The notes under the pieces are model-generated. The model did not search any database. It was given only the letters and a program-made list of their open reading frames with translations, and was not told where the DNA came from. From positions 620,001 to 684,000 of the forward strand of contig NZ_CP041091.1 of assembly GCF_006494815.1 (NCBI RefSeq): 64,000 nucleotides of DNA. The letters are read 5' to 3'. How positions within the stretch are numbered: the first letter of the stretch is position 1; each line of letters begins with the position of its first letter. The position numbers and the translations under genes were made by a program. Shown here one piece after another: positions 54,446 to 63,650 of this stretch. The stretch comes from Nocardioides sambongensis. Its GTDB lineage: Bacteria > Actinomycetota > Actinomycetes > Propionibacteriales > Nocardioidaceae.

Positions 54446-54451
54446 TAGGAT
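54446..54451 (+). promoter_or_regulatory. -10 box of a leaderless promoter (54458 gene)
   Basis: TAGGAT ends 6 nt before the ATG at 54458. Confidence 0.45.
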
Positions 54452-54457
54452 CCGACG

Positions 54458-54724
54458 ATGGAACAGAGCCGGCGCCAACTCGTCAGGGTGTTCTCCGAGA
54501 GTGGCAGCTTTCCGCTCTGGGTGCGCGGAGGTTATCTCGGCGAAGAGGGGGCCCGAGATAAACTCGGCATATCCGATGAGTTGATCTCGGCGCTTGAACA
54601 ATGGGGCCTCGAGGATAGCTTTGTCATCGAGCCGGAAGGACACCGGGAGGCCGGTTTAGAGCTTACTGCCCGGCTCCAGCGCGAGTTGGGCGACGAGTAC
54701 GAAGTGGTCTATCGACGCGACTGA
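54458..54724 (+). CDS. small acidic protein of unknown function
   Basis: 88 residues, MEQSRRQLVRVFSESGSFPL ... RLQRELGDEYEVVYRRD. Probably soluble, alpha/beta, rich in Glu/Gly; codon use is less GC-biased than its neighbours, suggesting a separate origin. The leaderless box just upstream supports it as a real gene. No family recognised. Confidence 0.5.
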   Translation: MEQSRRQLVRVFSESGSFPLWVRGGYLGEEGARDKLGISDELISALEQWGLEDSFVIEPEGHREAGLELTARLQRELGDEYEVVYRRD

Positions 54725-55046
54725 GCAGTTGGCGGCAGCGTCCTGGGGTGTTTCCGCGTTCGCCCTGGGCCTTGGCAGCACGCCGTTCGGGTGCTGTCGG
54801 GGCCGTGGATCTGGTGTGATCGCGCCCCAACGAGGTCGCGCCGCGAAGTCGTCCAGTTCACAAATGAGCCTATGGCGTGGCCGAACAGAGCGGCCGCCCC
54901 AAGATGCTGGGGCCAACGCGATGCCGTCGCATAGACTGTCCGGAATCGGCCTGCAAGGGCCGCCATTGCCGTAGCTGCCATCGTCCGGTAACGGCGGAGA
55001 AGGGGTATCGGCAGCTGCCGACGACATCGTCGAGTAGGTAGCTTCA
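54725..55046. other. 322-bp stretch without a supported gene
   Basis: Open frames exist on both strands but none has a start signal, domain or convincing codon pattern. It separates the plus-strand small gene from the end of the minus-strand hydrolase gene. Confidence 0.5.
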
Positions 55047-56645
55047 CTAGACCGAGACGTGCAGGTGGTCCCAATGGCCACCGATGACGTCGGCTGGGTT
55101 GTACCGGCCGCCGCCGTCGTAGGGTCGCCATCCTTCGTCGGCTCGGGCGACCGACCAGATCTTTCCTTGCCAGATGAGGTAGGCGACGCCGAGGGTGCGG
55201 GCGTTGGTTTGGAGCCAGTTCGTGACGCGCCAGCCGAGGTCGAGGGCGGGGCCGGTGGCGCGGGTGCCGATGGGGTTGCCGAAGGTACCGTCGCAGGCCC
55301 GGCCGTGGGGGTGGTCGGAGACGGGGTTGTCGGAGCGCCAGCATGACCACTGCGAGGTCGGGAACTGACGTCGGGCCTGGCCGAGGACGTAGGCCATGCG
55401 GGCGGTGATCCGACCGCCGGTAGTGGGGTCGTCGACGAGGCGGTTGGGGTTGCCGCCGGGGAAAGGTAGTGCAGGGCGTGCGGGGGAGTCGGGGGCGCAC
55501 TCTGCCGTGTCGCCAGATGACGCGGGTGGTCCTTCGGCGGCGTCGTGGTGGGCGAGCCAGGGCTCCGGATTGATGGTCGAACCGTTGGGGCCGCCGACCC
55601 GGATCTCGAAGTGGAGATGAGGGCCGGTGGCCTTGCCGTCTGCGCCGACGACGCCGATCCGTTGACCTGCGGTGATGGTCTGGCCTTTCCGTACGTCGAT
55701 GCCGTCGGCGTACATGTGGGCGTAGCCAGAGACCAGCTGACGCCCGCCGATCCGGTGTTGGATCAGGATCAGGTGTGCGTAGCCGGAGGAGACGGCGCCG
55801 GCGAAGAGCACGGTGCCGTCGGCGATGGCGAGGATGGGTGTGCCGGCGGGCGCGGCGTAGTCGACGCCGGTGTGGACGGAGCGGTCGCCGGTGATCGGGT
55901 CGATCCGTGGGCCGTAGGTGGATGTCTTGTGCCAGGTGCCTTGGGGGAGTGGGAAGACGACGCGTGAGGTGGGCGGCAGGTTGGTGGCCCGTGGTGATGT
56001 GGATGTCAGCCGGTCGAGGATCGCGACGGCGAGGGGCATCGTGTTCGTGTAGCGGTCGGGGTACGCCGAGACCTCGACTGCCTGCGCTGCCGCGCCCTTG
56101 GACATTGCTCGCCATCCGGGGATATCGAGGAGGCCGCGCGGAGAGCCGTGGTTCGGGCCGTTGGCTCCGCCGTAGAAGGCGCGTGCCTGGTAGGTCGGGT
56201 CCATCAGTTCCGGAACGGTGCCCCATCCGGCAGTGGGGCGCATCTGGAAGATGCCGAGCGAGTCGCTGTCGGCGCCGCTGCCGTCGTTGGGATAGCGCGT
56301 GGACTCGGGGTACGCCGTGGGGTTGGCGAGCATCCTGAGCCAGGACTCGGTCAGCCCGGCCATCAGCGCGACGGTGATGCCGTCGGAACCGACGCCGGCA
56401 GTCTGGCTGCCGATAGCGATGATGATGGCCGCGTGCCGTAGCTGTTGGCGGCCGAGCGTGACGCGGGTGCCGTCGGCGAGGCGGCCGGTGAACTGGTTGG
56501 GTACCGGGCCGATCGAGACATTGCCGACCGGAGTGGGGCAGGTGGCCTGCGCAGCGGGGTTGAGGAGCACCCCGATCCCGATCAGGACTGCCGCCGGCCC
56601 CAACAGCAGCCCGGTCAGGCTGAGCCCGACCACGACCTTGATCAC
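55047..56645 (-). CDS. conjugation-associated cell-wall hydrolase (lysozyme-like plus M23 plus C-terminal HxH domain)
   Basis: 532 residues. An N-terminal membrane helix (SLTGLLLGPAAVLIGIGVLL) anchors it. Residues about 90-175 are lysozyme/SLT-like (ALMAGLTESWLRMLANPTAY, DSLGIFQMRPTAGWGTVPEL). Residues about 225-360 are an M23 domain with all ligands (HTGVDYAAPAGTPI; GPHLHFEIRVGG). A C-terminal domain (about 410-532) has SDHPHGRACDGTF and HWDHLHVSV, like M15-type metal sites. Such enzymes open the peptidoglycan for the type IV channel. It follows the TcpC-like gene by 3 bp. Confidence 0.88.
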   Translation of the reverse strand: MIKVVVGLSLTGLLLGPAAVLIGIGVLLNPAAQATCPTPVGNVSIGPVPNQFTGRLADGTRVTLGRQQLRHAAIIIAIGSQTAGVGSDGITVALMAGLTESWLRMLANPTAYPESTRYPNDGSGADSDSLGIFQMRPTAGWGTVPELMDPTYQARAFYGGANGPNHGSPRGLLDIPGWRAMSKGAAAQAVEVSAYPDRYTNTMPLAVAILDRLTSTSPRATNLPPTSRVVFPLPQGTWHKTSTYGPRIDPITGDRSVHTGVDYAAPAGTPILAIADGTVLFAGAVSSGYAHLILIQHRIGGRQLVSGYAHMYADGIDVRKGQTITAGQRIGVVGADGKATGPHLHFEIRVGGPNGSTINPEPWLAHHDAAEGPPASSGDTAECAPDSPARPALPFPGGNPNRLVDDPTTGGRITARMAYVLGQARRQFPTSQWSCWRSDNPVSDHPHGRACDGTFGNPIGTRATGPALDLGWRVTNWLQTNARTLGVAYLIWQGKIWSVARADEGWRPYDGGGRYNPADVIGGHWDHLHVSV

Positions 56646-56648
56646 CGC

Positions 56649-57352
56649 TCACTCCAGCGGCTCGTCGAGTCGAGACAGCCGCAGCAGGTGACACTCGGGA
56701 TAGCTGGGTCCGCAGACGACGAAGACGGTGAAGGCCACCGAATGCTCACTGCTCACTGCTGCGCCCTCCCAGACGCCGCTGCGGTGGCGGATGCCCTGGA
56801 TCGTGTAGGCGACGGTGCCCGGTGCCAGCCCGCTCGGGCCGGCCTCCTCGAGCGCCTGCGCCCATAGCGAGGGGACCTCGGAGGAGGTGATCTCGAGCCA
56901 TTGCCGCGTCGCGTAGGCGCGCAGCATCGCCCACGCCTCGTCGGTCGGCAAGTACGCCGCCACGTCGGCCACCAGACCGGGTGCAGACTCACCGGTGGGG
57001 TCGGCCACCCCAACCAGCCGCCCCGCGTACCTCGCCGGGGCACCTGCGAGGTGGTGTCCCACGAGAACAACGCTTCGGCCACGGAGCGCGCAAAGACTTC
57101 CGGGTCACTGGTCGAGTCCAACGGCGGAAGCTCATCAGCCGTCGCGTGCGGTGGCCCCTCCCCGTGGTTGTCGCCAACCTCCGGCGCGGACGCTGTCGGT
57201 TGACTGCCCACCTGGCCCGGCGGGTTCGACCCACCCCCGTGTGTGGGGGTGAGGAAGATCCACGCACCGATAGCCACCAGCAAGAGGAGTCCGCTGACCA
57301 CGGCGATGACCAGGCGCCGGCGTACGAGCGACTCCGGGCGTTGCACGAGCAT
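56649..57352 (-). CDS. membrane-anchored conjugation protein (TcpC-like), apparent frameshift
   Basis: N-terminal part from 57352: basic, one membrane helix (RRLVIAVVSGLLLLVAIGAW), a Pro/Gly-rich linker, and FARSVAEALFSWDTTSQVP. At GGGG (57037-57040) the frame is lost; one extra base gives SQVPPARYAGRLVGVADPTG and the rest (LRAYATRQWLEITSSEVPSL ... GVWEGAAVSSEHSVAFTVFV), about 234 residues. One membrane helix plus an NTF2-like outer domain fits TcpC/VirB8-type channel subunits; that assignment is inference from layout. Confidence 0.6.
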
Positions 57353-57361
57353 GACGATCTC

Positions 57362-58363
57362 TCAGCTCGCCGCGACGGTACTCGTCACCCGCGCCGACCG
57401 CGCGTCCGCGGCCGCACGGTGAAACGCAGCGGTCTCGTCGACAACGCGCTCGAACAGCGCCCACTGTTCGTCATCGAGCAGGACGCCGATCTCCTCGGCG
57501 TCGTACCTGGCAGACCATCCGTTCATGTCGGTCCAGGTGTGAACGAAACCCCGGACCGATCGCTTGCGCTGGGCCACCTCCTTGGAGACCTTGCGACGAG
57601 ACCGCGGCTGTTTGACCCGTTCGAGCGCCTCCCGCGCGAGCCGGTCGAGCTCGGCCTCGTCCTCCTCCCGCTTCAACGCCATGACGTGTTCGTAGATCGG
57701 GGCGACGGGCTTGCCGGCATCGATCTCGTCCAGCCCGGCCTGGGCCACCTCTCGGATCTTGAGCGCCACGGCGGTGTCGCTGGCGAGGTCGGCGAGGTCG
57801 TTGATGCGCTCCAGCCGCTGATGGGAATCCACTCCGGTGACCGCCCGAGCCGCCTGGGAGCGTGTCTTCCCGGCCAGCGACGACGGTGGTGTTGACTCAA
57901 CACCACCGTCACCTCTGCCGCTTTCAGTTTCACCTTCGGAGGTCGCATCGGTCCGGTCTTCGGTGTCCATGGAGCCTTTGAACTGGGTGGCTTCCTGGCG
58001 GCGCTGGCTGTCCTCCTTCATGGCCGCGTTGAGCTCTCGGAAGAGTCGAGCTGCTTCGAGCTCGGTCAGCGGCTTGTGCAGGGTGTTCTCGTCCTGCCAC
58101 GCCAGCAGGCTGTGCAGCCGGTCGGAGAGCCCGGTGCGCACCCAGACCTTCACCGTCGTCCATCCGAGTTCGCGGATGGCTTCGAGGCGTCGTCGACCGC
58201 AGATGAGCGTGCCGTCGGGCGCGATGGTGATGGGCTGGAGGAGGCCCAGTCGCTCGATCGACGCCTTCAGCGGCTCGAGGTCTCCGATGTCGGTGCGGTG
58301 CACGACCCCGACAACGATCGAGGCCACCGCGCGTTGAAGCTCGATGTGACCCTTGTCAGGCAT
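57362..58363 (-). CDS. ParB/Spo0J-like partition protein
   Basis: 333 residues from ATG 58363, with GGAG 7 nt upstream; the frame extends to 58420 without a better start. A ParB N-terminal domain (about 8-100): LEPLKASIERLGLLQPITIA, GTLICGRRRLEAIRELGWTT, VKVWVRTGLSD. Later HTH-like KTRSQAARAVTGVDSHQRLE and a long charged helical tail. It may act in maintenance of the excised element or as a regulator; no ParA is visible. Overlaps the upstream gene by 8 bp. Confidence 0.82.
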   Translation of the reverse strand: MPDKGHIELQRAVASIVVGVVHRTDIGDLEPLKASIERLGLLQPITIAPDGTLICGRRRLEAIRELGWTTVKVWVRTGLSDRLHSLLAWQDENTLHKPLTELEAARLFRELNAAMKEDSQRRQEATQFKGSMDTEDRTDATSEGETESGRGDGGVESTPPSSLAGKTRSQAARAVTGVDSHQRLERINDLADLASDTAVALKIREVAQAGLDEIDAGKPVAPIYEHVMALKREEDEAELDRLAREALERVKQPRSRRKVSKEVAQRKRSVRGFVHTWTDMNGWSARYDAEEIGVLLDDEQWALFERVVDETAAFHRAAADARSARVTSTVAAS

Positions 58364-59201
58364 GGGAGCTCCGGGCCCGACCGGGGATGGCTCTGATGAT
58401 CGCGAGCACGAGGTCGTCATCGCGCAGGAGCTCTGCCTGCCGCTCGTCGCACAGGATTCGCTGCAGTACGCCGTGCCCGACGCGGGTGTGAGCGAGGTGG
58501 GGCTCGGGGCTGCCGAGGACCACCCGCAGGAGCGCGGCCCATCCGCGGCGGTCGAGGTCGAGCTGTGCCAGCGCGTGGTAGTCGCGGCGGAGGTACTCGT
58601 GCGCAGTGGAGCGGCTGCCCGCCAGCACCAGGCGGGTGCAGATGTACTCCAGCGCGAAGCGAGCGGTCTGCGGGGGCCACCCGAGACGGACGAACAGAGC
58701 GACTGCGATGTCGATCGCCTGGAAGGCGTTGGTCGGCTCGTCTGCCGTGCTTGCAGGTGTGTCGTCGGGGTCGAGTTCGGCCTCGTCTTCGGCGGCAGGC
58801 AGCTGGAAGACGGGGTGGTAGTTGCACAGCAGGTCGTCGCGGTCGAAGATCCGTCGGGCGTCGTGGCAGTCGTGATGGACCAGGTGGCGCGCGGCCGCGG
58901 TGGAGCACACCAGTCCAGCGGCGCGTTCGTCCGCGATCAGCGTCACCTGCACCGCACGGGTGACCACGGCCCACGGGTCCTCGGCCCGTCGGACGGCCGG
59001 AGTGCGCAATACCTCGAACGCTGCATAGGCGGCGTCCTCGGCCTCCATGCCGTGGCGGTGCGCCAGGGCGCCGTACTTCTCCATTGCGAAGCACATCAGG
59101 TCGCGTGCCTCCCGGTCGTCGCGCCACGCGTCCGCGCCGTCGGCGTCGAGGCGCATTAGCAGCGCTCGGAGGCCTTCAGAGGTTCGGTAGTCGGTGCTCA
59201 A
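58356..59201 (-). CDS. hypothetical mobile-element protein
   Basis: 281 residues, TTG start overlapping the previous stop (TTGA). Largely helical: MLRLDADG-like N-terminus, MEAEDAAYAAFEVLRTPAVR, VTRAVQVTLIADERAAGLVC, FVRLGWPPQTARFALEYICT. The layout recalls sigma-factor-like regulators but no HTH is convincing. Part of a coupled set prim-pol, 59198 gene, this gene, parB-like. Confidence 0.65.
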   Translation of the reverse strand: MSTDYRTSEGLRALLMRLDADGADAWRDDREARDLMCFAMEKYGALAHRHGMEAEDAAYAAFEVLRTPAVRRAEDPWAVVTRAVQVTLIADERAAGLVCSTAAARHLVHHDCHDARRIFDRDDLLCNYHPVFQLPAAEDEAELDPDDTPASTADEPTNAFQAIDIAVALFVRLGWPPQTARFALEYICTRLVLAGSRSTAHEYLRRDYHALAQLDLDRRGWAALLRVVLGSPEPHLAHTRVGHGVLQRILCDERQAELLRDDDLVLAIIRAIPGRARSSHA

Positions 59202-59548
59202 CGTTCCAGACCTTCCTGTCGTGGGGTGGTATGACGACGCGCGATCGCGGCGCGGGCGATGTGTGAGGGAGCGCGGCGCACTCCACGGATGGCCGCCTCC
59301 TCGACGGCTGCGCCGCGTGCCACCGCCGGCGAGCCCACAGCGGTCGCCAGGTCGCTCGGTCGGACCCAGGCGATCGACCGCCCGCCCGGGGACGACTGGG
59401 TGGGCTGGGTGGGCTGGCTAGGTGAGAGATGCCATGACGAATCGCGGTGTCGCGCCAGGCGATCGGCGTCGGTGTCGAGAGCAATCGACTCAGCAGAGTC
59501 GGACGCGGGCGTCGCGCGCATGCGCTCGTAGTGGGCGTCGGTGTTCAC
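59198..59548 (-). CDS. hypothetical mobile-element protein
   Basis: 116 residues, GTG start in GTGA overlap with the primase-polymerase stop. Low-complexity Ser/Pro/Gln-rich middle (SWHLSPSQPTQPTQSSPGGR) and basic end. Unrecognised; supported mainly by the 4-bp overlaps at both ends. Confidence 0.5.
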   Translation of the reverse strand: MNTDAHYERMRATPASDSAESIALDTDADRLARHRDSSWHLSPSQPTQPTQSSPGGRSIAWVRPSDLATAVGSPAVARGAAVEEAAIRGVRRAPSHIARAAIARRHTTPRQEGLER

Positions 59549-60444
59549 ATCGTCACCGCCGCCGACTGGGGCGTGACGGTGCGACTCGTGGAACCTGGTT
59601 GGGCGATCCGGTACGCCGACCGAATCGTCGACTCTGTCTCGCGCTCGGGCAGCCCCGCAGAGCGCGCGGCGTCACCGAGGATCGAGCGGGTCGTGTCGAT
59701 CCGGTGTCCCTCCTCGACCATCCTGCATGCCGCCCAGAACAGGCCTCGGTTGCGTTCGCCCTCCGGACGCGAGGCGACGTAGTTCGCCAGACCCTCCGGA
59801 CTACCCAGCGCCCGGGTCGGCGCTGGTGGGGGAGCCGGTCGTGGCGGTTCGAGAAGATCCCGCAGACGCTGAGCGTCGAGCGGACGGGGCTCGTGGGTCG
59901 CGGTCGCGATCACCGCGTACGTGGCCTGGGCGCCGTCGATACTCAGTCGCGATGGCGGGACGACGACATACCCACCATCACCGCGGAAGTCGACATGAGC
60001 CGACGGCGCCTGCCACGACCTCTGCTCGCCGCGATCAGCGGCGTCCGTCACTGCGGTGCGCGGATAGTAGGCGTGCAATCCGCCCGAAGGAGTGCGAACG
60101 AGCCAGGCCCATCCGTCAGCGATGCCCGCCGCACGAGCGCCCTCGAACGCCGGATACCCACTGCCGGAGCCATGGACATCAACGTCCACCACATCCAACC
60201 CCGACCGCCATCCCGTCGGGATGCCGATGTTCGCCTCGGGCGTACGATGCCACCACTCCGTCACCGTTCGTGCAGATGTGGTGGCGTTGTGGAATCCGTT
60301 CTTCGTCAGCGGCCGCTTGCCGCGTGGCACGCACGGGAACACCGGGATGCCGAGGTGCACATATCGCCGCGTTGCCGAGGCGAGATCCGCCGTTGACTCG
60401 GACTCTGCCATGCTGGCCCACAACCGAAGGCGTGACGTATCCAT
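59545..60444 (-). CDS. bifunctional DNA primase/polymerase (prim-pol)
   Basis: 299 residues; the ATG at 60411 (MAESESTADLASATRRYVHL) is an alternative start. Prim-pol domain (about 20-190): HLGIPVFPCVPRGKRPLTKN, ANIGIPTGWRSGLDVVDVDV (metal-binding acidic pair), RTPSGGLHAYYP. A C-terminal helical region (GERNRGLFWAACRMVEEGHR) resembles primase C-terminal domains. It would prime replication of the element after excision or transfer. First gene of a minus-strand operon running to 55047. Confidence 0.88.
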   Translation of the reverse strand: MDTSRLRLWASMAESESTADLASATRRYVHLGIPVFPCVPRGKRPLTKNGFHNATTSARTVTEWWHRTPEANIGIPTGWRSGLDVVDVDVHGSGSGYPAFEGARAAGIADGWAWLVRTPSGGLHAYYPRTAVTDAADRGEQRSWQAPSAHVDFRGDGGYVVVPPSRLSIDGAQATYAVIATATHEPRPLDAQRLRDLLEPPRPAPPPAPTRALGSPEGLANYVASRPEGERNRGLFWAACRMVEEGHRIDTTRSILGDAARSAGLPERETESTIRSAYRIAQPGSTSRTVTPQSAAVTM

Positions 60445-60707
60445 GCCGTTGAGGCTGGCCGGAGGACGTGTCCGAGATCGTTCCCCTACTCCGCGTCAAG
60501 GTGGCGGATCGCGGTATTTGCCCAGGTCAAAGGCGCTCCCTATCCTCAACCGGCAGTCGCGATGGTGGTGTGCAGACTCCATTGGACAGTCCTGGGCGTG
60601 GTCGAATGGCATCGATAATCCAGGCGCATGGCTGGGACTCGCCTTGCGCCGCTTGGTGTGCTCGCGCGTGCTGGAGCAAGTCTTCCGATCGCGAGCCTGA
60701 TGCGTCG
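60445..60707. other. non-coding / degenerate DNA between prim-pol and IS remnants
   Basis: No supported gene. It must hold the prim-pol promoter; the right part may be badly decayed IS sequence. Confidence 0.35.
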
Positions 60708-61030
60708 AGCCTGGTGATCGTGGTCGGTCTGCTGGTCGACAGGCGTGGGTTCGAGCTCAAGATCGGCTGCCTCGAGGGGCAACCAGGCCAAGACGTTGAC
60801 GACGACCCCGATCATCAAGCAGCTCCAAGCCTGACACGACACCCACGACATCGCCGACATGGTCGTAGTGGGGGATCTCGGGATGCTCTAGTCCAACTTG
60901 AGCGAGGTCCACGAGGCGGGGCTGCGGATCATCGTCCGCTCTCGCGTCACCAAGGCGCCCGTGGACCTGGAGCCCCACTTCCGCTGGCACGGCGACGCGT
61001 CCACCGACGGCCAGGCCATCGAGCCAGGCC
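60708..61030 (+). pseudogene. remnant of an IS1634/IS1549-like transposase, N-proximal part
   Basis: Translated pieces match the intact transposase at about residues 213-305 in order: IVVGLLVDRRGFELKIGCLE, then IADMVVVGDLGML, then EVHEAGLRIIVRSRVTKAPV and FRWHGDASTDGQ. Stops and shifts interrupt it. The matching downstream portion reappears at 63651, so a later insertion split this old copy. Confidence 0.75.
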
Positions 61031-61347
61031 GAGTGCCAGACGGTGCCGGTGATCGAGGCGTTCAAGACCGCCAGGGGCTGGAGGACGCGACCGTGGTCGC
61101 CGATGCCGGGATGGTCTCCACAGGCAACCAGCAGGCGCTGGAGGACACGCGGTTGTCGTTCATCCTCCACGCGAAGATCCCCGACATCCCTTACCAGTTG
61201 AAGGAGTGGCACGAGGGCCATCCCGATGATCCGACCCCCGTCCGGTTGGTGTTGACCCAGCCGTGGCCCGCAACGCAACTGGAGAAGGCTCGCGGGAAGC
61301 AGGATCGGGTCATCAACTACCGGTACCGCGCCGACCGTGCCCGCAGG
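61031..61347 (+). pseudogene. second-type IS4/IS1634-related transposase, N-proximal remnant
   Basis: A different transposase: VIEAFKTARGLEDATVVADA, GMVSTGNQQALEDTRLSFIL, HAKIPDIPYQLKEWHEGHPD, EKARGKQDRVINYRYRADRA. The reading is cut at 61347 by IS copy 2 and resumes at 63094 with the same 47 bp. Confidence 0.75.
61301..61347. repeat. 47-bp target-site duplication, left copy (IS copy 2)
   Basis: Identical to 63094-63140; encodes QDRVINYRYRADRAR. Confidence 0.9.
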
Positions 61348-63093
61348 CCTGACTCGTGCCACTTGAGCCGGATTCGCAGTTCGCGTTGATATCTGTGCTG
61401 GTCAGCGGCCTGCGGGCGGGCTGATCGACACACCCCGCGGGGCACTACGGTCGGGGTTCATGGTGTTCGTGCGGAAGGCTGCGGGCCGGTCGGGAGCGAC
61501 CAAGGTCCAGATCGCCGAGCGCCGCGACGGCCGTGACGTCGTGCTTGAGCACGTCGGGACCGCCCACGACGAGGCCGAGTTGGCGGCGCTGATAGCGGTA
61601 GCCCGCAAGAAGCTCTACCCCGGCCAGGGCGAGCTGCCGCTGGACGGCATCACCAGCACGGCAGCAGATCCTCGACCGGGAACGGCGGTCATCACCAGCA
61701 AGTCGAACGCGGTGTTGTGGCAGGCCCTGCGCGCCGGCTACGACCGGCTCGGGTTCGACACCATCGGCGACGAGGCGTTCGCCCAGCTCGTCCTGGCGCG
61801 GATCGTGGAGCCGACCAGCAAGGCCGACTCACTTCGTGTTCTGGACGAGCTCGGTGTCCCGCACGCCTCGCTACGCACGATGTTCCGCTCGCTGGCCCGT
61901 GCCCAGGAGCGGGACTACCGATCGACGATCGCGGCAGCGTGCTTCCGCCACGCGCTCAGCCACGGCGACGTCAGCCTGTGCCTCTACGACGTGACCACCC
62001 TCTACTTCGAGGCCGAGAAGGAAGATCTCGACGCGGGCGGCAAGCCCGGGCTGCGCAAGGTCGGCTACTCCAAGGAACGCAGGGTCGACCCGCAGATCGT
62101 GGTCGGGCTGCTGGTCGACCGGACCGGGTTCCCCTTGAGATCGGCTGCTTCGAGGGCAACAAAGCGGAGACGTTGACGATCTTGCCGATCATCGAGCAGT
62201 TCCAGACCCGCCACGGCCTGACGGACATGGTCGTGGTTGCTGACGCCGGGATGCTGTCCGCGACCAACCTGCGTGAACTCGACGAAGCGGGGCTGCGGTT
62301 CATCGTCGGATCACGCGTCACCAAGGCGCCCAAGGATCTGGAGTCCCACTTCCGCTGGCACGGGGATGCGTTCACCGACGCCCAGATCATCGACACCCTC
62401 ACCCCACGCGACCAACGCGCCACCAAGTCGACTTCCAGCACCGGTCCGGCGGCGAGTGACCCGAACGTGCGCGCCGAGCCGGTGTGGGACCCCGAGATCC
62501 ATCAGCGGTCCTGGCGCGCGGTGTGGGCCTACTCCGCGAAACGAGCAGTGCGCGACAACAAGACGCTCACGCTGCAGGAGAACAAGGCCCGTGCCGTCGT
62601 GAACGGGGAGAAGACCGCGCGGACCCCGCGGTTCGTGAAGACCAGCAACGGCAACCGGAGCCTGGACGAGGCGTCGCTGGCCAGAGCCCGGCGGCTGGTC
62701 GGGTTGAAGGGCTACGTCACCAACATCCCCGCCACCGTGATGGGTCCCGGGGAGATCATCGCCAGCTATCACGACCTGTGGCGAGTCGAGCAGTCGTTTC
62801 GGATGTCCAAGACCGACCTGAAGGCCCGGCCGATGTTCCACCACACCCGCGATGCGATCGAGGCGCACCTGACCATCGTGTTCGCTGCACTCGCCATCGC
62901 GCGTCACCTTCAAGACGCCACCGGGCTTACCATCCGCAAGATCGTGCAGACCCTGCGTCCGCTACAGCAGGTCACCGTCCGGATCGCCGGCCACGAGCAC
63001 CTCGCGAACGACCCGCTCACACCCGGCGCCGCCGCCATCCTTCACGCCCTGGACACCGCTGCCGAGTGACACACCCCGGTGGCACGACTCAGG
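61348..63093 (+). mobile_element. IS1634/IS1549-like insertion sequence, copy 2
   Basis: 1746 bp, inverted orientation to copy 1. The same ends (CCTGACTCGTGCCAC ... GTGGCACGACTCAGG) and, as far as compared, the same sequence apart from one missing C. Flanked by a 47-bp direct repeat. Confidence 0.9.
61460..63069 (+). pseudogene. IS1634-family transposase, one-base frameshift relative to copy 1
   Basis: Same protein as 45074-46684, but CCCC at 62131-62134 replaces the CCCCC of copy 1 (GGGGG on the plus strand there). This breaks the frame at TGFPLEIGCFEG, about residue 226. The 3-prime part then reads to the normal end. Either a dead copy or a base-calling error. Confidence 0.88.
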
Positions 63094-63140
63094 AGGATCG
63101 GGTCATCAACTACCGGTACCGCGCCGACCGTGCCCGCAGG
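63094..63140. repeat. 47-bp target-site duplication, right copy (IS copy 2)
   Basis: Identical to 61301-61347. Confidence 0.9.
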
Positions 63141-63650
63141 ACGCTGCGCGGGATCGATGAGCAGGTCGGCAAGGCCGAGAAGGCAGTCGCCGGGAAGATC
63201 GCGGTCAAGCGGAACCGCTACCTCCAGCTCGCCGGCGGCACCAGATCGGTGAACCGGGAACTCGAAGCCAAGCCCGGATGCTGGCTGGCTGGACGAGCTA
63301 CACCACCAGCCTGGTCGACGCCGAACCGGAGTTCGTGATTGGCGCCCATCACCAGCTGTGGCACATCGACAAGAGCTTCCGGATGTCCAAACACGATCTC
63401 AAGGCACGGTCGATCTACCACTACAAGCGCGAATCGATCCAGGCACACATGAACATCGTGTTCGCCGCGCTCGCCGTTACCCGGCTCGTCGAGTCCGCGA
63501 CCGACTGGTCGATCAAGCACTTCGCCCGCACCGCACGCCGCGATCCCACCGTCCAGATCAAGGTCGGCGAACACACGATCACCGCCGAGGATCCGCTGCC
63601 CGTCGATCTACGCGACGCGCTCGCACAGATCAACTGGGGCACTAACTTGG
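63094..63650 (+). pseudogene. second-type IS4/IS1634-related transposase, C-proximal remnant
   Basis: Continues the transposase from 61347: RTLRGIDEQVGKAEKAVAGK, AVKRNRYLQLAGGTRSVNRE, then after a frame change near 63272 MLAGWTSYTTSLVDAEPEFV, LWHIDKSFRMSKHDLKARSI and the end DLRDALAQINWG. Near 63636-63653, TTGGCTCGAGTCAGG resembles the terminal repeat of the IS family and may be this element's end. Confidence 0.75.

Noticed and set aside
54656..55081. Minus-strand frame of 141 codons
   Set aside because: No ribosome site or box, low-complexity product, overlaps the end of the supported 54458 gene.
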